Made by a program: the position numbers and the translations under genes. From Bordetella parapertussis (GTDB taxonomy: Bacteria; Pseudomonadota; Gammaproteobacteria; Burkholderiales; SG8-39): a stretch of DNA of 12,219 nt. Shown one piece after another: positions 7,718-12,219 of the stretch. The stretch spans positions 1 to 12,219 of the forward strand of contig CAMDRY010000050.1 of NCBI GenBank assembly GCA_945906975.1, in the 5' to 3' direction. Under the pieces are notes generated by a model, which worked only from the letters and a program-made list of their open reading frames with translations, was not told the origin of the DNA and did no database searches. How positions within the stretch are numbered: position 1 is the first letter of the stretch; every line of letters begins with the position of its first letter.

Positions 7718-8417
7718 AGTCCGCGACCTGCATAGCGGCTACGGCGACGCGCGCATCCTGCACGGCGTGTCCATCAAGGTCCCTGCCAGCCGCGTTGTCG
7801 CGCTGCTCGGGCGCAACGGCATGGGCAAGACCACGCTGATCCGCTCGATCATGAATTTCACCTCGCCGCAGGTGACCTCGGGCAGCGTCAAATACCTCGG
7901 CAAAGAATTGCGCGGACTCACCACGCATGCCATTGCGCAGGAGCGCATCGGCCTGGTACCCCAGGGGCGGCGGCTGTTTCCGTCGCTCAGCGTCACCGAA
8001 CACCTGACCATGGTCGAATCGCGCGGTGCCGACGGGGACGCCTGGACCGTGCAACGCATTTTCGAAATGTTCCCGCGACTGGGCGAACGGCGCAACCACC
8101 GCGGCAATCAACTCTCGGGCGGCGAACGCCAGATGCTGGCCGTGGGTCGCGCGCTGATGCTCAATCCAACGCTGCTGTTGATGGACGAACCCTCGGAGGG
8201 GCTGGCGCCGGTAATGGTGCAGCACCTCGAGGGCATCATCACCACCCTCAAGCAAACCGGACTTGCCATCCTGCTGGTGGAGCAAAATCTCTACAGCGCG
8301 CTGGCTGTGGCCGACGAGGTCTATATCCTCGAAACCGGCGGCATCGTCTGGCACGGCAGCGCCCAATCGCTGCGCGGCGACCATGACACCATGCACCGCT
8401 TCCTCGGTGTGAAATAA
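7710..8417 (+). CDS. livF: Branched-chain amino acid type ABC transporter ATPase (LivF family)
   Basis: 235 residues, the normal LivF length. It shows Walker A GRNGMGKTT (34-42), Q-loop VPQGRRLFPSLSV with Gln85, signature LSGGER (135-140), Walker B LLLMDEPSEGLAP (155-167) and LVEQN (189-193). The Gln192 in place of the H-loop His is normal for LivF proteins, not a defect. VPQGR.LF and EGLAP are LivF hallmarks. It pairs with LivG as the second nucleotide-binding subunit. The start overlaps the end of livG by eight bases and has GGGGAAG a short distance upstream, which supports translational coupling. Confidence 0.94.
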   Translation: MLEVRDLHSGYGDARILHGVSIKVPASRVVALLGRNGMGKTTLIRSIMNFTSPQVTSGSVKYLGKELRGLTTHAIAQERIGLVPQGRRLFPSLSVTEHLTMVESRGADGDAWTVQRIFEMFPRLGERRNHRGNQLSGGERQMLAVGRALMLNPTLLLMDEPSEGLAPVMVQHLEGIITTLKQTGLAILLVEQNLYSALAVADEVYILETGGIVWHGSAQSLRGDHDTMHRFLGVK

Positions 8418-8428
8418 ATTTTTAGCCC

Positions 8429-8451
8429 GCCCGGCTTGATTTCGGCCGGGC
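8429..8451 (+). terminator. Hairpin after livF, possible weak terminator or mRNA stabiliser
   Basis: GCCCGGC (8429-8435) pairs perfectly with GCCGGGC (8445-8451) over a nine-base loop, 11 bases after the livF stop codon. No run of T follows directly (TTTT appears only ten bases later), so intrinsic termination is doubtful. It could partly end the transporter transcript or protect it. Confidence 0.35.
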
Positions 8452-8486
8452 CAATACATCGTTTTCACCATCCGCCGGAGCCATTG

Positions 8487-9467
8487 ATGACATTCAAACG
8501 ACGCATTCTCTGCACTTTCATCCTTTCGGGTGCCCTGCTTGGCGCCGCAGGCGTACATGCGCAGGCCGACTATCCGAAACAGCCCATACGCATGGTCGTC
8601 GGCTTTGCCGCCGGCGGCATTTCAGATGTGCTGGCGCGCGCCATCGCCGCAAAGATGTCCACCACCATCGGACAGTCGGTGGTGGTCGACAACCGTCCGG
8701 GCGCAGGCACCACCATCGCCGGCGATATCGTCGCCAAGGCGGCCCCCGACGGCTACACCATCTGGCTGCAGGACATCACCTCGCACGCCATCAACGCCAG
8801 CCTCTATCCCAAACTGCCCTACGATTCGGTGAAGGACTTTACCCCCGTTGCGCTGTTCGCCTCGACGCCGCTGATGCTGGTGGTGCACCCGTCTTCGCCG
8901 GCCAAGACCGTCAAGGAACTGGCGGCATTGATGAAGGCGCAGCCGGGAAAATATTCCTACGGCTCCTCGGGCAACGGCACCATCCTTCATCTGGCGAGCG
9001 AAATGTTCAAGACCGGCCAGGCACTTGATGTGGTGCACATTCCCTACAAGGGCAGCAACCCGGCGACGCAGGCGATCCTTGGCAATGACGTGTCCTTCGT
9101 GTTCTCCACCATGCCGCCGGCCGTGTCCAACGCCAAGGCCGGCAAGCTGCGCGCCCTCGCCGTGACCACCCCCAAGCGCGTCGCCGCAGCGCCCGACGTG
9201 CCGACCATGGGCGAGGCCGGCATTGCGAATTTCGATGTCGTTCTCTACAGCGGCATCCTCGGCCCCAAGGGCATGGATCCGGCCATCGTGCGCAAGCTCA
9301 ACGCCGAATTCGCCAAGGTGATCGCCACCGACGAAATCAAGAAGGTTTTCGAGAACCTCGGTGCCGATCCGATCGCCACCACGCCGGAGGCCTTTGCGGC
9401 CATGCTGAACAAGGAAATTGCAACGCTGGCGCCCATCGTAAAGGCGTCGGGAGCGAAGGTGGAATAG
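8487..9467 (+). CDS. Bug/TctC-family tripartite tricarboxylate-type periplasmic receptor (first copy)
   Basis: 326 residues. It begins with a Sec signal peptide: KRR, a hydrophobic stretch, then VHAQA with cleavage after about residue 25-27. The mature start DYPKQPIRMVVGFAAGGISD is the Bug-family signature, followed by PDGYT near 88, SSGNGTILHLA (160-170) and IPYKGS (185-190), which line the ligand cleft in known Bug proteins. Bug receptors usually bind carboxylated or amide ligands such as citrate, glutarate, aspartate or nicotinate. No TctA/TctB membrane genes are in the window, so this is an orphan receptor that may serve a transporter elsewhere or act in sensing. CCGGAG just before the ATG at 8487 (6-base gap) picks this start over the in-frame ATG at 8436, which lies within the preceding hairpin. 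Confidence 0.93.
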   Translation: MTFKRRILCTFILSGALLGAAGVHAQADYPKQPIRMVVGFAAGGISDVLARAIAAKMSTTIGQSVVVDNRPGAGTTIAGDIVAKAAPDGYTIWLQDITSHAINASLYPKLPYDSVKDFTPVALFASTPLMLVVHPSSPAKTVKELAALMKAQPGKYSYGSSGNGTILHLASEMFKTGQALDVVHIPYKGSNPATQAILGNDVSFVFSTMPPAVSNAKAGKLRALAVTTPKRVAAAPDVPTMGEAGIANFDVVLYSGILGPKGMDPAIVRKLNAEFAKVIATDEIKKVFENLGADPIATTPEAFAAMLNKEIATLAPIVKASGAKVE

Positions 9468-9498
9468 TTTCGACGAAACAAGTGTTTTGACGAAACAA
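9467..9498. repeat. 13-bp palindrome with a repeated half element after the first Bug gene
   Basis: GTTTCGACGAAAC (9467-9479) is a perfect inverted repeat around a single central A and includes the last base of the stop codon. GACGAAACAA occurs at 9472-9481 and again at 9489-9498, 17 bases apart. It could be a regulator site for the downstream gene or a small duplication; nothing decides this. Confidence 0.5.
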
Positions 9499-9500
9499 AC

Positions 9501-9527
9501 AAGTGTAATAAGTGTAATAAGTGTAAT
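9501..9527. repeat. Three perfect tandem copies of AAGTGTAAT
   Basis: The nine-base unit AAGTGTAAT is repeated three times without a gap. Each unit contains TGTAAT, five of six matches to the -10 consensus. TTGACG at 9487-9492 resembles a -35, but its spacing to the TGTAAT hexamers (11 or 20 bases) is wrong for a good promoter. It lies about 150 bases before the second deacetylase-fold gene. Confidence 0.75.
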
Positions 9528-9540
9528 TCGAATCATTGCT

Positions 9541-9633
9541 GTCATTGCGAGGAACAAAGTGACGAAGCAATCTGGTGGAACATTTCAAGGTTCCGCAAGA
9601 ACGAGGAAATTGCTTCGCTGCGCTCGCAATGAC
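9541..9633. repeat. Imperfect long palindromic element (MITE- or REP-like)
   Basis: The ends are GTCATTGCGAG (9541-9551) and CTCGCAATGAC (9623-9633), perfect 11-bp inverted repeats. Just inside, CGAAGCAAT (9563-9571) is matched by ATTGCTTCG (9609-9617), again perfect. The middle holds a further GGAAC...GTTCC pair. GTCATTGCGAG-type sequences with GAAGCAATCT are widespread dispersed non-coding repeats in bacterial genomes. It has no coding capacity and would fold into a long hairpin between the first Bug gene and the second deacetylase-fold gene, possibly separating two transcription units. Confidence 0.75.
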
Positions 9634-9675
9634 CTGCCCTCATTTTGAAACCGGTTCCATGCAAGGTCACAGACC

Positions 9676-10587
9676 ATGAGCAGCAAACCCCTACTCCCCC
9701 AGCACACCCGCTACGACTACATCCCTCTCCCCGAGAGAAAGGATTACTCCTGGCCGCAAGGCAAGCGTCTTGCCTTCACCATCACCACCAACATCGAGTG
9801 GTTCGCCTTTGGCGCGGGTCTCGGCCATGACCCGGCCAAAACCGGGGAACCACAGACGCACCGCAATTATTCCTGGCGTGACTACGGCAACCGTATCGGC
9901 ATCTGGCGCCTGTTCGAACTGCTCGACGAATTGAGGCTGCCCGCGGGGCACAACACCAACAGCCTGATCTACCACTACGCGCCGCAGATCACCGACGCCA
10001 TACGCAAGCGCGGTGACGAGATCGTCGCCCACGGCCGCAGCAACGCCGAGAACCTCAAGGGGCTGTGGCAACCGGATGAAGAGCGCATCCTGCGTGAAGT
10101 CACCGACACCATCGCGAGGCATGAGGGCGCGGCTCCCAAGGGCTGGATGGGCTCGGGCGCCTACGAAACGGGCAACACACCCGACCTGCTGAAGGAAATG
10201 GGCTACACCTACCTGATGGACTGGCCGATGGACGACCAACCGGTTTGGATGCGCACGCGCTCCGGCCCCATACTGTCGGTCCCCTACCCGATCGAACTCA
10301 ACGACTCACAGCATGTGATCCACCGTAAGGGCGACGCCGAGGCTTTCTGCGACATGATCACCGAACAATTTGATGAAATGGTCGAACAAAGCGAGCACCA
10401 CCCGCTGGTGATGAACGTCTCCATCCATCCCTACGTATTCGGCCAGCCGTTCCGGTTGCGCATGATCCGCCGCGCCTTCAAGCATTGCGTCGAGCACGAC
10501 GGCGCTGACCGCGTCTGGTGGTGCAAGCCGCACGAAATCGCCGACCATTGCCTCACACTACCCCCGGGCATCATTCCCGGAAGCTGA
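9676..10587 (+). CDS. Polysaccharide deacetylase (NodB-fold) family protein, allantoinase PuuE-like (second copy)
   Basis: 303 residues, cytoplasmic (no signal peptide). Aligned by eye with the protein at 2620-3504 it shares the same special motifs: TITTNIEWF with Asn39 and Glu41 for motif 1, EIVAHGRSNAE with His119 for motif 2, a GWMGSGAYETGNTPDLL segment (156-172), MDW at 181-183, and SIHPYVFGQPFR with His251. It keeps SW.DYGNRIGIWRLFELLDEL, like SWHEYGMRVGFWRFHALYEK in the first copy. The two are clearly homologous but distant, so they probably act on different substrates or steps rather than being a recent duplication. Like PuuE allantoinase, this version of the fold suggests hydrolysis of a cyclic or linear amide C-N bond. 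AAGG (9662-9665) precedes the ATG by ten bases. It is followed after 13 bases by the second Bug gene, so the two are probably co-transcribed. Confidence 0.85.
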   Translation: MSSKPLLPQHTRYDYIPLPERKDYSWPQGKRLAFTITTNIEWFAFGAGLGHDPAKTGEPQTHRNYSWRDYGNRIGIWRLFELLDELRLPAGHNTNSLIYHYAPQITDAIRKRGDEIVAHGRSNAENLKGLWQPDEERILREVTDTIARHEGAAPKGWMGSGAYETGNTPDLLKEMGYTYLMDWPMDDQPVWMRTRSGPILSVPYPIELNDSQHVIHRKGDAEAFCDMITEQFDEMVEQSEHHPLVMNVSIHPYVFGQPFRLRMIRRAFKHCVEHDGADRVWWCKPHEIADHCLTLPPGIIPGS

Positions 10588-10600
10588 CAGGAAACCCGCC

Positions 10601-11575
10601 ATGAACATGATCAAACGCATTGCACTGCTTGCCCTCCTACCCCTGGCAGGCCTCGGCGCCGCCCCGTGCCAGGCGCAGGATTACCCGACACGGCCAATAC
10701 GCCTGGTCATTCCCTATGGCGCCGGCGGCTCATCGGACGGTCCCATGCGCGTCATCGCACAGGAGTTGTCCAAACAACTTGGCCACCAGGTCGTGGTCGA
10801 AAACAAGCCCGGTCAGGGCGCGATGATTGGCAGCGAAGTCGTAGTCAAGGCGCCGGCCGACGGCTATACCTTGTTGCTCGCCTCCAACCCCAACGCCATC
10901 AGCGTGTCGCTCTACAACAACCTGAGCTTCAATCCGGTCGATGATTTCCTGCCGATCTCGCTGCTCGGTCGCGAGCAGGCGGTGCTGCTGGTGCATCCGT
11001 CCTTCCCGGCGAGGAACATGAAGGAATTCACCGCTTATGTAAAAGCCAATCCGGGCAAGGTCAACTACGGCTCGTCAGGCAATGGCAGCGCCCAGCATCT
11101 CTTTACCGCGCTGATGATGTCCATGGGCGACCTGAAAATGACCCATGTCCCCTACAAAGGCAGCGCTGGCGTCACCACCGATTTGCTGGGCGGACAAATC
11201 CAGACCGCGCTGCCCGGTCTCGCCGCGATGATGAGTCACATCAAGGACGGCAAGCTGCGCCCCTTGGCGGTGACGGGCGCCGCACGCTCGCCGCTGCTGC
11301 CCGAGGTGCCGACCCTCACCGAGTCGGGCTTCAAAGGCTACGACGCCTACATCTGGATGGGCCTGCTCGCGCCCAAGGGCACACCCGTCGCCATTATCGA
11401 CAAGCTCAACCGCGAACTGATCACCGCGCTCAAAGCCCCTTCTGTGAAGACCTATATGAATAACGCGGCCATCGAACAGATCGGCTCGACACCCGCCGAG
11501 TTCAGCGCTTTTTTCCGCGCAGACCGCGACCTGTGGGCGCGCCTGATCAAGGAAACCGGTGCACGCGTCGATTAA
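10601..11575 (+). CDS. Bug/TctC-family tripartite tricarboxylate-type periplasmic receptor (second copy)
   Basis: 324 residues. The signal peptide has KR, a Leu/Ala-rich core, and a CQA site cut after about residue 25. Mature sequence starts QDYPTRPIRLVIPYGAGGSS, the Bug signature, with ADGYT (86-90), YGSSGNGSAQHL (156-167) and VPYKGS (183-188) in the cleft regions. It shares these motifs with the receptor at 8487-9467 but differs widely elsewhere, so a different ligand is likely. The Cys at 23 is not in a lipobox (AAPC), so it should be soluble in the periplasm. CAGGAAAC lies 6-8 bases before the ATG at 10601; an in-frame ATG at 10607 is possible. As with the first copy, no TctA/TctB genes are nearby. 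The RidA-like gene starts 16 bases after its stop. Confidence 0.93.
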   Translation: MNMIKRIALLALLPLAGLGAAPCQAQDYPTRPIRLVIPYGAGGSSDGPMRVIAQELSKQLGHQVVVENKPGQGAMIGSEVVVKAPADGYTLLLASNPNAISVSLYNNLSFNPVDDFLPISLLGREQAVLLVHPSFPARNMKEFTAYVKANPGKVNYGSSGNGSAQHLFTALMMSMGDLKMTHVPYKGSAGVTTDLLGGQIQTALPGLAAMMSHIKDGKLRPLAVTGAARSPLLPEVPTLTESGFKGYDAYIWMGLLAPKGTPVAIIDKLNRELITALKAPSVKTYMNNAAIEQIGSTPAEFSAFFRADRDLWARLIKETGARVD

Positions 11576-11591
11576 TGCAGGCAGAACAGAC

Positions 11592-12219
11592 ATGAGCCTG
11601 GAGCGTTTTGGCAAGACCCGTTACGGCAATGGCGACATCGTGCATGTGCCTTTTGTGCGCGCCGGCAACTGGGTGTTTGGCACCGGGCTGCGCGCGACGC
11701 AGCCGGACGGCCTGATGGATCCGGCCGTACTCGGCAACGGCCGTCCGCTGTCTTCGCCACCCAAACCACAACGCGAGGCACAACTGATTTTTGAGCGCAT
11801 GCGCGCGCACCTCGACTCCGCCGGCAGCGCCATGACGCGCGTCGCCCGCCTCGACCAGTACTACCCGGACCCGGGCTCGGTCGATCCCTATCACGTCGCA
11901 CGCAAACAAGCGCTCGCCGGCCAGGTTGCGCCCAGCACCTCCATCATCGTTCCCGGCCTGCTCAACAAGGACGCCGGCATGGATGTGCAAGTCATGGCCG
12001 CCACCAGCGCAAGCGGTTACGCCATCGAGCGTGTCAAAGCCGACCTGAATGCGCCGCAGACCTCGGGCTACGCGCCCTGTCTGCGCGTCGGCGACATGGT
12101 GTTTGTGGCAGGGCAACTGGCGCGCGACAGTTCGGGCAACATCGCCGCCGAAGCCAGGCAAGCGTCCGGGCAGCAATGGAACGGCACGCGCATCAAGTTG
12201 GAAACAGAATATCTGTTCA
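11592..12219 (+). CDS. Tandem RidA-like (YjgF/UK114 fold) protein, 5' part
   Basis: The frame is open from the ATG at 11592 to the window edge, giving 209 residues without a stop. Residues ~15-140 form one RidA-like domain (VRAGNWVFGTGLRA, then EAQLIFERMRAHLDSAGSAM and VARLDQYYPD), and residues ~158-209 begin a second (YAPCLRVGDMVFVAGQLARD). Canonical RidA proteins are about 125-130 residues with one domain and clear reactive enamines/imines; two-domain versions exist but are poorly characterised. In the first domain the segment matching the catalytic P-A-R-S reads APSTS (113-117), so the substrate-carboxylate-binding Arg appears to be replaced by Thr116; the same region of domain 2 lies beyond the window. 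It is thus unlikely to be a standard enamine deaminase in domain 1 and may be a RutC-like or other pathway-specific member. It probably belongs to the same operon as the Bug gene before it. Confidence 0.85.
   Translation, partial: MSLERFGKTRYGNGDIVHVPFVRAGNWVFGTGLRATQPDGLMDPAVLGNGRPLSSPPKPQREAQLIFERMRAHLDSAGSAMTRVARLDQYYPDPGSVDPYHVARKQALAGQVAPSTSIIVPGLLNKDAGMDVQVMAATSASGYAIERVKADLNAPQTSGYAPCLRVGDMVFVAGQLARDSSGNIAAEARQASGQQWNGTRIKLETEYLF

Noticed and set aside
6364..7839. A 491-codon + strand frame spanning the receptor end, the gap and livG
   Set aside because: It is rich in Arg, Pro and Gly in low-complexity order, runs out of frame through livG and the receptor gene, and crosses a non-coding repeat region.
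8280..8288. Missing H-loop histidine in LivF (Gln192) as a possible defect
   Set aside because: LVEQN is the normal sequence in LivF-family ATPases, so this is not a mutation.
9467..9633. Repeats after the first Bug gene as a CRISPR array
   Set aside because: The units are 9-14 bases, adjacent or unevenly spaced, with no regular spacers and no cas genes.
11592..12219. Absence of a stop in the last gene as a sign of a broken gene
   Set aside because: The frame is intact to the final base and the domain pattern is continuous; it is simply cut by the window edge.

Overview
The window is about 12.2 kb of GC-rich DNA (roughly 60-65% G+C by eye) with every supported gene on the + strand. Two Bug/TctC-type periplasmic receptors, a Liv-type ABC importer with a Tat-exported receptor and the overall codon use suggest a Gram-negative proteobacterium, most likely a betaproteobacterium (Burkholderiales or a relative). 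That placement is inferred; there is no rRNA or other marker gene here.

Layout. Bases 1-429 are the 3' end of an XRE-cupin (PuuR-like) regulator. Bases 430-654 hold a terminator-like hairpin, a sigma70-like promoter and a perfect 17-bp palindrome that looks like an operator. Then come three enzyme genes: an alpha/beta hydrolase resembling 2,6-dihydroxypseudooxynicotine hydrolase (655-1893), an isochorismatase-fold cysteine amidohydrolase (1924-2568) and a NodB-fold deacetylase/allantoinase-like hydrolase (2620-3504). A complete five-gene branched-chain amino acid type ABC importer follows in the order permease, permease, receptor, ATPase, ATPase (3623-8417). Next are a Bug receptor (8487-9467), a repeat-rich gap (9468-9675), a second NodB-fold hydrolase (9676-10587), a second Bug receptor (10601-11575) and the 5' part of a protein with two RidA-like domains (11592 to the window end). 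No gene-free stretch exceeds 300 bases; the longest are 430-654 and 9468-9675, and both carry signals or repeats described below.

How the parts may work together. Tight spacing, two start-stop overlaps (livH/livM and livG/livF) and a single orientation suggest one or two operons. The set of an isochorismatase-like amidase, two PuuE-like cyclic-amide hydrolase candidates, a C-C-bond-hydrolase-like alpha/beta hydrolase and a RidA protein, with three sets of uptake receptors, fits import and ring opening or amide hydrolysis of a small nitrogenous compound. It resembles the RutB/RutC/RutD toolkit of pyrimidine use and the PuuE step of ureide use, but contains no recognisable Rut or purine operon. 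The substrate cannot be read from the sequence, and the combination is the most interesting feature of the window.

Three different short palindromic elements lie in the gaps (3536-3567, 6901-6926 and 9541-9633), along with small direct repeats. They look like dispersed intergenic repeats of the host genome and may also affect transcript ends within the operon.
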